In this document: in pieces, positions 1-6,281 of the stretch | Numbering within the stretch: position 1 is the first letter of the stretch | Layout of the letters: each line of letters opens with the position of its first letter | NCBI GenBank assembly: GCA_013695495.1 | Contig: JACDAK010000342.1 | Span: forward strand, 1-6,994 | Reading direction: 5' to 3' | Length of the DNA: 6,994 bases | From: Blastocatellia bacterium | GTDB taxonomy: Bacteria > Acidobacteriota > Blastocatellia > Pyrinomonadales > Pyrinomonadaceae | Notes under the pieces: generated by a model | Databases searched by the model: none | What the model was told of the DNA's origin: nothing | What the model saw: the letters and a program-made list of their open reading frames with translations, nothing else | Made by a program: the position numbers and the translations under genes

Positions 1-1795
1 GTTTCGGAGCTTGTGGCTGTGGTTTGCGCTCGGGCGTCGCTGTCTTTAGCGGCACGGCGGACGAGGCGGAGGTTTCATCGACGGCATTCACTTCCGAGCT
101 GTTGTTATTTTCAACGGGCGGAGTAAATGCCTGCTGGACGGGTGCCGCCTCCGTCGGGGCGGGAGCATCGGCAGTTGGGGCCGCTGTCTGTGCAGGCGGG
201 GTTGACGACCCTGCGATCATGAACCAGATGCCGACGACAACCACCACGAGGACAGCACAGATCCCACCGATCATCGCTACCGGCAGTCCGCTCGAGCGTG
301 ACATCTCAGGGTAAAGATCGACGTTATCATCGGTGTCGACAGTGTGCGGAGCCTCAACAGCACTTTCCGCGGGCCTCGGTTCGAACGAAGCCGATGCTTC
401 AATAACATCGTTAAATTCTGCAGCGGCCGCTTGGAGGTCCGCCGACGGCATTTCTTCAACGACAGGCTCTTGTGCCGGCTCGGTCGTGCGACCGTTATCA
501 CTCGGAGCGTTCTTGAATTTGGTGAACGACTGATCTCCGGACAGCACCTTTGTTCGAGTCTTCTCAAGCGAGGGCGAAGAAGGCGTTTCGTGCAGCTCAA
601 GAAGGTCGTCAAGAGCTTCAACATGTGTGGCCGGGGCTGCGAGTCGGGCTGTTTCGGCCTCTTTTTCGCGAAGGAGTCGTTCGATCTCTGCGGCACGCTT
701 TTCGGCGGCAGCACGCTGTTCTTCGGCCTCCCTTAGCTTTTGCCCAAGCAGTTCAGCTTCGCGCTGTTTCTCGGCGTTTTCTTCGACAACTCGCTGGGTT
801 CGTTCCGATTTGATAACCGCAGCTCTCTTAAGATCTGAGGCTGCCTCCGCCTGTTCAAGCAATTCCTGAGCTTGATGTTCCTGTATCTTGACCAAAGCGG
901 TTCTCAGAACCTGCCTCATGATCGCGGCTGAGTCAAACCGCATTTCGCGTCGAATCTCCATCGCTTTCATAACGACGTCCGAGATCTCGAGCGGAACTTC
1001 CGGGTTTAACTTGTCTGGGGCCTTGAGCGGGTCCGGATTGCCGTCAAGCAACTCGATGGAACGTTCGAGCGCGTCGACCGGATTCTGCCCGGTTACCAAA
1101 CGGTAGATTGTGGCGCCGACGCCGTAAATATCGGTTCGAGCATCCGCGGGCTCTTTTAGGATCCTTTCGGAGCGGTCGTCATAACTGTTCGCGATCACTT
1201 TCTGTGATGCGGGATCGAGCCCGTCCCAAAGCTGCTCGAGCGGAAGGAAGTTGAGATCTGCGTCGCTGCCGGAGTTATCAGCATATGAGCCCGATTCATC
1301 TACCAAGCCGACGGACAAGACCTTGACCCGGCCCGCGTCGTCGATCTTTATGTTTCGGGGACTGACGCTCTTGTGAAACACGGGCGGAAACTGGTTGTGC
1401 AGATAGTTCAGCCCGTCTAGTATCTGATCGGCCCAGGTGATGACTTTGCCAAGCTCGACCGGTTTTGCGTCCGCCGCGAGCGTCGCGAGGTCGCTCCCTA
1501 CGGTTGATTCGAGAACCAGGTACTGGCGGTCGGTCTCGGTAAAATGGTCCTCGACCTTGATCAGCGTTTCGTGTCGCATCGACGAAAGTGCTTTCGCGTG
1601 TTCGTCGAAAGCGGATCTTAGGGACGCTATCTGAGCGGCCGTCATTACCTTATTCGTCTTGAGGACGACTTCCTTTATAATTACCTTCGTATCGCGCACT
1701 GTGTCGTAGGCATCGAACAATGAACCACCATTGTGGTCGACCGGGTGGTTGATGCGATATCTTCCGTTATGTAAGAGTTCATTAGTAGCGGGCAT
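1..1795 (-). CDS. Hanks-type Ser/Thr kinase-like membrane protein, probable pseudokinase (3' end outside window)
   Basis: The frame is open from ATG 1795 to the window edge: 598 codons, C-terminus missing. Residues about 10-298 form a PknB-type kinase fold: a degenerate glycine loop (19-27), the VAIK-like lysine K41, an HxxxxPxN catalytic-loop remnant at 141-148 and the structural Asp D222 in TDIYGVG. Residues about 304-390 are Glu/Ala/Arg-rich and likely coiled coil. An acidic, Pro-rich linker leads to one membrane helix (504-529), then a Pro/Ala-rich extracytoplasmic tail. The active site is broken: the HRD Asp is S143, the following catalytic Lys is S145, the DFG Asp is S161, and the alpha-C Glu aligns with H66 (E65 is adjacent). 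I infer a signalling scaffold or ligand sensor rather than a phosphotransferase. The ATG lacks a Shine-Dalgarno sequence but lies about 36 nt below a TATAAT box. The fold is confident; the partner and ligand are unknown. Confidence 0.88.
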   Translation of the reverse strand, partial: MPATNELLHNGRYRINHPVDHNGGSLFDAYDTVRDTKVIIKEVVLKTNKVMTAAQIASLRSAFDEHAKALSSMRHETLIKVEDHFTETDRQYLVLESTVGSDLATLAADAKPVELGKVITWADQILDGLNYLHNQFPPVFHKSVSPRNIKIDDAGRVKVLSVGLVDESGSYADNSGSDADLNFLPLEQLWDGLDPASQKVIANSYDDRSERILKEPADARTDIYGVGATIYRLVTGQNPVDALERSIELLDGNPDPLKAPDKLNPEVPLEISDVVMKAMEIRREMRFDSAAIMRQVLRTALVKIQEHQAQELLEQAEAASDLKRAAVIKSERTQRVVEENAEKQREAELLGQKLREAEEQRAAAEKRAAEIERLLREKEAETARLAAPATHVEALDDLLELHETPSSPSLEKTRTKVLSGDQSFTKFKNAPSDNGRTTEPAQEPVVEEMPSADLQAAAAEFNDVIEASASFEPRPAESAVEAPHTVDTDDNVDLYPEMSRSSGLPVAMIGGICAVLVVVVVGIWFMIAGSSTPPAQTAAPTADAPAPTEAAPVQQAFTPPVENNNSSEVNAVDETSASSAVPLKTATPERKPQPQAPK

Positions 1796-1837
1796 ATTTG
1801 TAGGGGTTGTCGAGAGTGACGGTCGGGAGCCACATAC

Positions 1838-1843
1838 ATTATA
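1838..1843 (-). promoter_or_regulatory. Candidate -10 box for the kinase-like gene
   Basis: On the minus strand this reads TATAAT exactly, preceded by TG four bases upstream (one base off an extended -10). Transcription would start near 1831, leaving a leader of about 36 nt before ATG 1795. No good -35 hexamer is seen at the usual spacing. Confidence 0.45.
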
Positions 1844-1918
1844 AACAGAACTAGGTTAAAAATGGAAGAGAAATGTTAAAAAAGTTTATGCATTAATTCT
1901 TTTAGGCGAAAATGGAAT
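1844..1918 (+). promoter_or_regulatory. AT-rich upstream region of msrP with short direct repeats
   Basis: This AT-rich stretch lies between the divergent kinase-like and msrP genes and must hold the msrP promoter, but I see no convincing -35/-10 pair. GTTAAAAA occurs at 1855-1862 and 1875-1882, 20 bp apart (about two helical turns). AAAATGGAA occurs at 1859-1867 and 1909-1917. A weak Shine-Dalgarno-like AGGCG at 1904-1908 sits 10 nt before the msrP ATG. The repeats could be operator half-sites or chance in AT-rich DNA. Confidence 0.25.
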
Positions 1919-2860
1919 ATGGCTGATCAGGACGGCACACCAGACATTACACCCGAGCGGATCTATCTGAACCGGCGTAACTTTTTGCGAACCGGGCTGC
2001 TCGCGGGCACCGCTGCGACGACGGCTCTGGTCTACCGGTCGTTTCGACCCGGATCTGTGACAGCCCCTGCGTCGGAACCGGCGCGTATTCTCACGGACCC
2101 GGCAACAGGCGACCCAGCGACGAGTTTCGAAGAGATCGCGAACTATAACAATTTCTACGAATTCTCTACAAACAAGACCGATGTAGCAGCGAAGGCACAG
2201 GCTCTGCGTACGCGACCGTGGGCCGTCGAAATCGGGGGCATGGTCGCTGCCCCTCAGACCTTGACCATCGAAGAGATTCTTGACTGGCCTCAAGAAGAAC
2301 GTGTTTACCGGTTTCGCTGCGTCGAAGGCTGGTCGATGGTCATCCCCTGGACGGGGTTCCAGCTCAGCGAACTTCTGGCAAGGGTGCAGCCGCTGGAGAA
2401 GGCGAGATATGTGGCATTCGAAACAGCGTACGATCCTGCGACGATGCAGTCTGAGCTCTCCGCCGGTATAGCATTCCCGTACGTCGAGGGCTTGCGGCTG
2501 GATGAGGCGATGCACCCCTTGACGATCCTCGCGACCGGCCTTTACGGCAAGCCAATGCCGAATCAGAACGGTGCACCGCTGAGGCTGGTGGTACCCTGGA
2601 AATATGGGTTCAAGAGCATTAAATCGATTGTTAGGATCTACCTGACGGACACGGAACCGCCGGCCACCTGGAGCATCACCAGTCCGCGCGAGTATGGCTT
2701 CTATTCAAATGTGAATCCGAGCGTCGACCATCCGCGCTGGTCTCAGAAGACTGAGCGGCGAATAGGCGAATACAGAATGCGCGAGACGTTGATGTTCAAC
2801 GGATACGGTGATGAGGTTGCGAGTCTCTATGAGGGAATGGACCTCACCAAGTTCTATTGA
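1919..2860 (+). CDS. msrP: Protein-methionine-sulfoxide reductase catalytic subunit MsrP (Mo-molybdopterin, Tat-exported)
   Basis: MsrP (formerly YedY) is a periplasmic molybdoenzyme that reduces methionine sulfoxide in oxidised exported proteins, taking electrons from the haem protein MsrQ. The 313-residue product is close to the roughly 334 of E. coli. A twin-arginine signal is visible at the N-terminus (R19-R20 in NRRNFLR, then a short hydrophobic stretch). Family marks follow: NNFYEF near 75, the RCVEGWSM motif with the presumed Mo-ligating C134, YGKPMPNQNGAP, VPWKYGFK, and a C-terminal block with VDHPRWSQ and FNGY as in E. coli MsrP. ATG 1919 places the Tat motif correctly, and the overlapping ATG at 1912 stops at once. 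The partner msrQ lies 1.9 kb downstream on the same strand instead of adjoining, with an antisense transporter gene between. The stop is 3 nt from the stop of that convergent gene. Confidence 0.95.
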   Translation: MADQDGTPDITPERIYLNRRNFLRTGLLAGTAATTALVYRSFRPGSVTAPASEPARILTDPATGDPATSFEEIANYNNFYEFSTNKTDVAAKAQALRTRPWAVEIGGMVAAPQTLTIEEILDWPQEERVYRFRCVEGWSMVIPWTGFQLSELLARVQPLEKARYVAFETAYDPATMQSELSAGIAFPYVEGLRLDEAMHPLTILATGLYGKPMPNQNGAPLRLVVPWKYGFKSIKSIVRIYLTDTEPPATWSITSPREYGFYSNVNPSVDHPRWSQKTERRIGEYRMRETLMFNGYGDEVASLYEGMDLTKFY

Positions 2861-2863
2861 CGT

Positions 2864-4666
2864 CTATCGCGCCAGAGGCGTGAAGGGCCAGACTATCGGG
2901 ATCAACACCATCGCTACGATAAATATCAGCAAATTGAGCAATGCGCCCGTGCGTGCAAAATCGCTGAACTTATAGTTTCCGACGCCATAGACAAGGACGT
3001 TCGCCTGATGGCCGATGGGAGTAAGGAAAGTGGTTGAGGCAGCTATAGCGATGCCGAGCAGGAACGGATATGGTTCATAACCTGCACCGACAGCAACCGC
3101 GATACCGATAGGTGAAAGCAGCACGGCGGCTGCGGCATTCGACATCACTTCGGTGATCAGTGTAGTAAAAAGTATCAGCGTTCCGAGAAGAACATACGGA
3201 CCGTAGTCGCCGGTCGCCGCAATAATATTGTCTGCAAGCCATTTGGCGGTGCCGGTATGGTTCTGATCCATTGCAATGCCGAGGGGCATCATAAATGCGA
3301 TCAGAAAGATCACGCGCCACTCGACCTCCTGATACATATCCTGCGGACGCACGCATCCCGAACCCACCATCAGAAGCACGCCGATCCACGCCGCAAACGA
3401 AATGTGCATATATCCTGTTGCAGCCGTGAGGATAGTTATGGCCATGATGCCGACCGCGATGGGAGCTTTGCTCGAACGCCGCGTAGATGCACTTAGACGG
3501 TTAACGACCAGAAAATCGTGGCTCCGTGCCAAGTCGTCGAGGGTATCGGGCGTACCTTGAACGAGCAATACGTCGCCCGTCTCGAGCGGCACTGAAATAA
3601 AGCGCTCCTGCAGTGTCTGGCCACGCCGGCGAAGGGCAAGCACCAGCACATTGTATCGCCGGCGCACGAATCCCTGATCGATCGACTGCCCGAGGATGCT
3701 GGCGACCGGAGCGATCGCTACCTCGGCGAGCTGAGTGCTCTCGTCCGTAAGGGTCTGGTCATTGAACTTCCGATCCGCATAGATTTTTACGGGGCTCGTT
3801 TCTTTGTCACGCAAGAGCTGAGCGACGTCGCCTTCGACGATCAATCGGTCTTCAGGCTCAATTATCACGTTGGGTGTGACCGGAACGTTCACGGCCGTGC
3901 CGTTCCCTCGGCGGGTGATGCGCAGTACAGTAAGTCCGAATTCAGACCGAAGCCCCGATGAGCGTATCGATTTGCCGACTAGAACCGACCCTTCCGGCAC
4001 CACAACTTCCGTAAGATAGTCCTCGAGCTGATATTCGCGGGTCAGGTTGTTTGCAACCTTGCGCTCCGCTATTAGATGTCGCCCCACGAAGGTCATATAC
4101 AGCGCCCCGACCACCATCACGGCGAGCCCCGTCGGGGCAAAGTCGAACATCCGAAAAGGACGAAATCCATGACTCTCAAGCGACATCGAAACCAGCAAAT
4201 TCGGCGGCGTACCGATCAGGGTCGTTAGTCCGCCGAGCAAAGAACCGAAAGAGAGTGGTATCAAAAGTTTCGTCACGGGGTAATTGGACCGTTTCGAGAC
4301 GACGAACAGGGCGGGGAGCAGAACGGCTACGGCACCGATGTTGTTCATTACGGACGACATCAGGCCGACCGATATCATGACCGCGAAGGTTAAAAGGATC
4401 GGATTATTGCCGCCGAGCCGTAGTATCCATGTCGCGAATGAATCCGCTACTCCGGTTCGTACGAGCCCATAGCTCAGTATGAACATCGCGATCACGGTTA
4501 CGACTGCGGGGTTGCTGAACCCCGAAAAGCCTTCTTCGACAGTTACGGTGCCCGTAAGCAGGAGAGCTAAAGTCACGCCGAGCGCCACTATATCCGGGCG
4601 CACTATCTCCGACGCGAATAGAGCCAGCGATACCACGAGAAGAGCTATAATCAGATAGTGTTCCAT
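2864..4666 (-). CDS. SLC13/DASS-family transporter with two TrkA-C (RCK_C) domains
   Basis: This 600-residue inner-membrane protein is a probable Na+-coupled anion transporter; family substrates include dicarboxylates, citrate and sulfate, and the substrate here cannot be told. An N-terminal membrane half (about 1-200) carries the re-entrant-loop type motifs MNNIGAVAVLLP (107-118) and IGTPPN (151-156). A soluble middle (about 215-392) holds two TrkA-C modules, roughly 217-296 and 311-392, of the kind that regulate transporters by small-molecule binding. A C-terminal half (about 402-596) repeats the fold, with MSNAAAAVLLSP (508-519) and TPIGHQANVLVYG (549-561). ATG 4666 starts directly at a hydrophobic segment; no Shine-Dalgarno is visible. 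It lies antisense between msrP and msrQ. A role linked to methionine repair or sulfur anions is conceivable but only from position. Confidence 0.9.
   Translation of the reverse strand: MEHYLIIALLVVSLALFASEIVRPDIVALGVTLALLLTGTVTVEEGFSGFSNPAVVTVIAMFILSYGLVRTGVADSFATWILRLGGNNPILLTFAVMISVGLMSSVMNNIGAVAVLLPALFVVSKRSNYPVTKLLIPLSFGSLLGGLTTLIGTPPNLLVSMSLESHGFRPFRMFDFAPTGLAVMVVGALYMTFVGRHLIAERKVANNLTREYQLEDYLTEVVVPEGSVLVGKSIRSSGLRSEFGLTVLRITRRGNGTAVNVPVTPNVIIEPEDRLIVEGDVAQLLRDKETSPVKIYADRKFNDQTLTDESTQLAEVAIAPVASILGQSIDQGFVRRRYNVLVLALRRRGQTLQERFISVPLETGDVLLVQGTPDTLDDLARSHDFLVVNRLSASTRRSSKAPIAVGIMAITILTAATGYMHISFAAWIGVLLMVGSGCVRPQDMYQEVEWRVIFLIAFMMPLGIAMDQNHTGTAKWLADNIIAATGDYGPYVLLGTLILFTTLITEVMSNAAAAVLLSPIGIAVAVGAGYEPYPFLLGIAIAASTTFLTPIGHQANVLVYGVGNYKFSDFARTGALLNLLIFIVAMVLIPIVWPFTPLAR
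2867..2883. terminator. Weak stem-loop at the msrP/transporter convergence
   Basis: A 7-bp stem (2867-2873 with 2877-2883, one G-T pair, loop AGA) lies just past the msrP stop and inside the last codons of the transporter gene. There is no T-run on either side, so it is a poor intrinsic terminator, but it is the only hairpin I see where the two transcripts meet. Confidence 0.2.
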
Positions 4667-4680
4667 ATATCGCGGCAGAC

Positions 4681-4709
4681 TTGTGAGCTGAACGGTAACT
4701 TAATATAGC
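4681..4709 (+). promoter_or_regulatory. Candidate msrQ promoter
   Basis: TTGTGA (4681-4686) and TATAGC (4704-4709) are separated by 17 bp, each matching the consensus at four of six positions. Transcription would begin near 4716, which would exclude the GTG at 4715 as the msrQ start and favour ATG 4754. It overlaps the oppositely directed transporter promoter, so the two may compete for polymerase. Confidence 0.28.
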
Positions 4710-4710
4710 A
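4702..4710 (-). promoter_or_regulatory. Candidate extended -10 promoter for the SLC13 gene
   Basis: Read on the minus strand this is TGC followed by TATATT, an extended -10 element with one mismatch in the hexamer. Transcription would begin near 4695, leaving about 29 nt of leader to ATG 4666. The same arrangement, TGC then TATAAT, occurs upstream of the DnaC-like gene at 6191-6199, which supports both. No good -35 is seen. Confidence 0.4.
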
Positions 4711-4753
4711 AATTGTGGGTGCAACTCTACAGCGATATTTCACCTACTCGAGA

Positions 4754-5371
4754 ATGAACAGAATTCAGTATATGAAGGTGGTTGTAGCGGTAAATGCAAC
4801 GCTGCCGTTGGGGTTACTGCTGATGGACCTTCAGGCCGGCCGGCTGGGGGTGAACCCGGTGGAATACTTTCTTCGCGCTACGGGGGTGGTCGCTTTGATC
4901 ATCCTACTCGCGACGCTCGCGGTTTCGCCGCTTCGAAAACTCACAGGCTTTAATGAGCTGATCCGTATTCGCCGTATGTTAGGCCTGTTCGCCTTCCTTT
5001 ATGCGAGCATTCACCTTGCGACGTATAGTGTGCTCGAGATGGGACTCGATCTCGGAGATATCATCACCGATATCGGGAATCGGCCTTTCATTGCAGTTGG
5101 GATGGCGGCTTTTCTGGGATTGGTCGCGCTTGCGATCACTTCAACGAATGCGATGATCAAGCGGCTTGGGGGCAAAAACTGGGCGCGGCTTCATATGCTG
5201 ATCTATCCAATCGCGGTTCTCGGCGTGATCCATTTCTGGATGATCGTAAAGTCCGACATTTTCTACCCCGCATTGTTTGCAGCGGCGGCCGCAGTTTTGC
5301 TGGGTTATCGTGTAGTTTCGAAAGTTCGAAAGCGACAAATTATCAAGCCTGATTCAACCCGCGCGAATTAA
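4754..5371 (+). CDS. msrQ: Haem-binding membrane subunit MsrQ of the methionine-sulfoxide reductase
   Basis: MsrQ (formerly YedZ) is a b-type haem inner-membrane protein that passes electrons from quinol or flavin donors to MsrP. Counting from the longest frame (GTG 4715), H100, H160 and H173 match E. coli H91, H151 and H164 with identical spacings of 60 and 13. Also conserved are the RRxLGL motif before the first haem helix, SIHLATYSVLEMG, RP(F/Y), and the ITSTNAM/KRLG/W/LH block. Five to six membrane helices are visible. Three starts are possible: GTG 4715 (218 aa), ATG 4754 (205 aa) and ATG 4772 (199 aa). None has a clear Shine-Dalgarno. I chose 4754 because E. coli MsrQ is 211 aa with a similar N-terminus and a candidate promoter would put the transcript start near 4716. 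The 3' end overlaps the convergent DnaC-like gene by 29 nt. Confidence 0.93.
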   Translation: MNRIQYMKVVVAVNATLPLGLLLMDLQAGRLGVNPVEYFLRATGVVALIILLATLAVSPLRKLTGFNELIRIRRMLGLFAFLYASIHLATYSVLEMGLDLGDIITDIGNRPFIAVGMAAFLGLVALAITSTNAMIKRLGGKNWARLHMLIYPIAVLGVIHFWMIVKSDIFYPALFAAAAAVLLGYRVVSKVRKRQIIKPDSTRAN

Positions 5372-6014
5372 ACCGGACGCGATAGTCCGAACCCGACATT
5401 TCTATCACACGGCACATTTCATATAGACGCGAGCGAAGACGGACGCCGATACGATCTTCCAGCGTTTCTTCGTTTCCTTGGCGCTGATCGAAGTAATTGG
5501 TGGTAAATATGGTGTGTTTGCGATCGTTGTAGCGGGTGTTGACGATATGCGCCATCGTATCCTTGACCCAATCGGTCGGCTTCGAAGCGCCAAGTTCGTC
5601 TAGAACGAGCACCTGCGTGGTTAGCACGGGCGAAAGAATGCTGAGCTCCGACGTCTTGGTGTTCGGGTTATAGGAATCCTGAATCTCCTTGAGCAGCGAA
5701 CTAAATTCGTAGAACACGCACTGGAAGCCGCGTTCGGTCAACCCCTTCAAGATCGAAACTGCGAGATGCGTCTTTCCCACGCCGCAAGGGCCGATAAAGA
5801 GCAGGCCCTGATCTATCGCAGGAAACTCCTTGATGAACCGCATGGTGTCAAGCAGTGCTAGTTTCTGCGATTCGTGCTTCGGGTCGGCCTTGAAGCTGTT
5901 CAGATGACAACCGTTATATCGAGCAGGAACTCGAACTTTTTCGAAAGGATTGTCCTGCAGTTCGCTACTGCGGCATTCGCAAAGCCGAGCACCTTTTCCT
6001 GCGATTATCTCCAT
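5343..6014 (-). CDS. DnaC/IstB-like AAA+ ATPase (helicase-loader type), N-terminus probably incomplete
   Basis: This 223-residue product is a DnaC-like ATPase; relatives load replicative helicase or assist transposases. Walker A is GPCGVGKT (75-82), Walker B VLVLDE with D139-E140, a sensor-1-like TIFTTNY follows, and an arginine-finger type RLRSRLYEM lies near the C-terminus. Residues 12-14 (CEC) look like the second half of a zinc ribbon whose first half (CEIC then FGSG) is encoded in frame just upstream of ATG 6014. Hence the natural start is probably upstream, at 6116 or 6137, but an in-frame TAA (6102-6104) intervenes and no ATG, GTG or TTG lies between them. ATG 6014 is the only usable canonical start. 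No IstA transposase or IS ends are seen nearby, so a chromosomal replication-type role is likelier than IS21. It is divergent from the receiver-like gene and overlaps msrQ at its 3' end. Confidence 0.85.
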   Translation of the reverse strand: MEIIAGKGARLCECRSSELQDNPFEKVRVPARYNGCHLNSFKADPKHESQKLALLDTMRFIKEFPAIDQGLLFIGPCGVGKTHLAVSILKGLTERGFQCVFYEFSSLLKEIQDSYNPNTKTSELSILSPVLTTQVLVLDELGASKPTDWVKDTMAHIVNTRYNDRKHTIFTTNYFDQRQGNEETLEDRIGVRLRSRLYEMCRVIEMSGSDYRVRFNSRGLNQA

Positions 6015-6137
6015 GCCCGAACCAAAACAGATCTCGCAGACGCCGGAATCGTCGAGCGGCGCAGAAGATTGGCCGGAATTTAGGACGTCGTTATCTCGAA
6101 CTTAAGAGAACTTCATTTCGGCAGTGGGTCGAGGCAT
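6015..6137 (-). pseudogene. In-frame 5' extension of the DnaC-like gene with zinc-ribbon half, interrupted by TAA
   Basis: Continuing the DnaC-like frame upstream of ATG 6014 gives CEIC (codons 6036-6038 to 6027-6029) and FGSG, which with the downstream CEC makes C-x2-C-x15-C-x-C, a zinc ribbon common at the N-terminus of such ATPases. The same frame has ATGs at 6116 and 6137, but after MKFS comes TAA at 6102-6104. Without that stop the protein would be 264 residues from 6137, a normal family length. The options are a nonsense mutation, a sequencing error, a short leader peptide or initiation at an unusual codon. Confidence 0.6.
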
Positions 6138-6190
6138 AGAGGACCAAACTTTCGGAGAAGAGCCGGCACCGTGGTCGCCGGAAACTAAGA

Positions 6191-6199
6191 ATTATAGCA
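6191..6199 (-). promoter_or_regulatory. Extended -10 promoter for the DnaC-like gene
   Basis: On the minus strand this reads TGC then TATAAT, a perfect extended -10 element. Transcription should start near 6184, leaving leaders of about 47 nt to ATG 6137 and 68 nt to ATG 6116, which supports a start upstream of 6014. The -35 position (about 6214-6219) does not match consensus and lies inside an inverted repeat. Confidence 0.55.
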
Positions 6200-6204
6200 C
6201 CCGA

Positions 6205-6236
6205 ATTCGCTACGAGCGAATAGGCGCTCGATTCGC
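6205..6236. repeat. Overlapping inverted repeats between divergent promoters (candidate operator)
   Basis: ATTCGCT (6205-6211) and AGCGAAT (6215-6221) form a perfect 7-bp inverted repeat with a 3-nt centre. GCGAAT (6216-6221) pairs again with ATTCGC (6231-6236), loop 9 nt. So three alternating copies of one 6-bp element lie side by side. They cover the expected -35 positions of both the minus promoter (-10 at 6191-6196) and the plus candidate (-10 at 6241-6246), as expected for a shared operator. They could also fold as alternative RNA hairpins, but they lie upstream of both predicted transcript starts. Confidence 0.45.
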
Positions 6237-6240
6237 CGGA

Positions 6241-6251
6241 TATGATATATT
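6241..6251 (+). promoter_or_regulatory. Candidate -10 region for the receiver-like gene
   Basis: TATGAT (6241-6246) and the overlapping TATATT (6246-6251) each match the -10 consensus at five of six positions and lie about 30-40 nt before ATG 6282. No -35 consensus is seen; that position falls in the inverted repeats at 6205-6236. Confidence 0.35.
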
Positions 6252-6281
6252 GAGACTTGCCGGCCGAGTGATTTTTCCGAT

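Noticed and set aside
277..869. Several 80-145-codon frames on both strands inside the kinase-like gene
   Set aside because: They are low-complexity Arg/Ser-rich shadows of the long minus-strand frame, which reads continuously with a coiled coil and membrane helix.
1886..2515. 209-codon open frame antisense to msrP
   Set aside because: It lies wholly opposite a clear msrP reading frame, is rich in Arg/Cys/His as antisense frames of GC-rich genes are, and shows no domain.
4051..4472. Plus-strand frames inside the transporter gene
   Set aside because: They are Arg/Ser/Pro-rich and opposite well-conserved membrane segments and TrkA-C coding sequence.
5343..6014. IS21 IstB helper and thus a mobile element
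   Set aside because: The ATPase fits the DnaC/IstB group, but no IstA transposase, terminal repeats or target duplication is visible, and the zinc ribbon favours chromosomal DnaC-like proteins.
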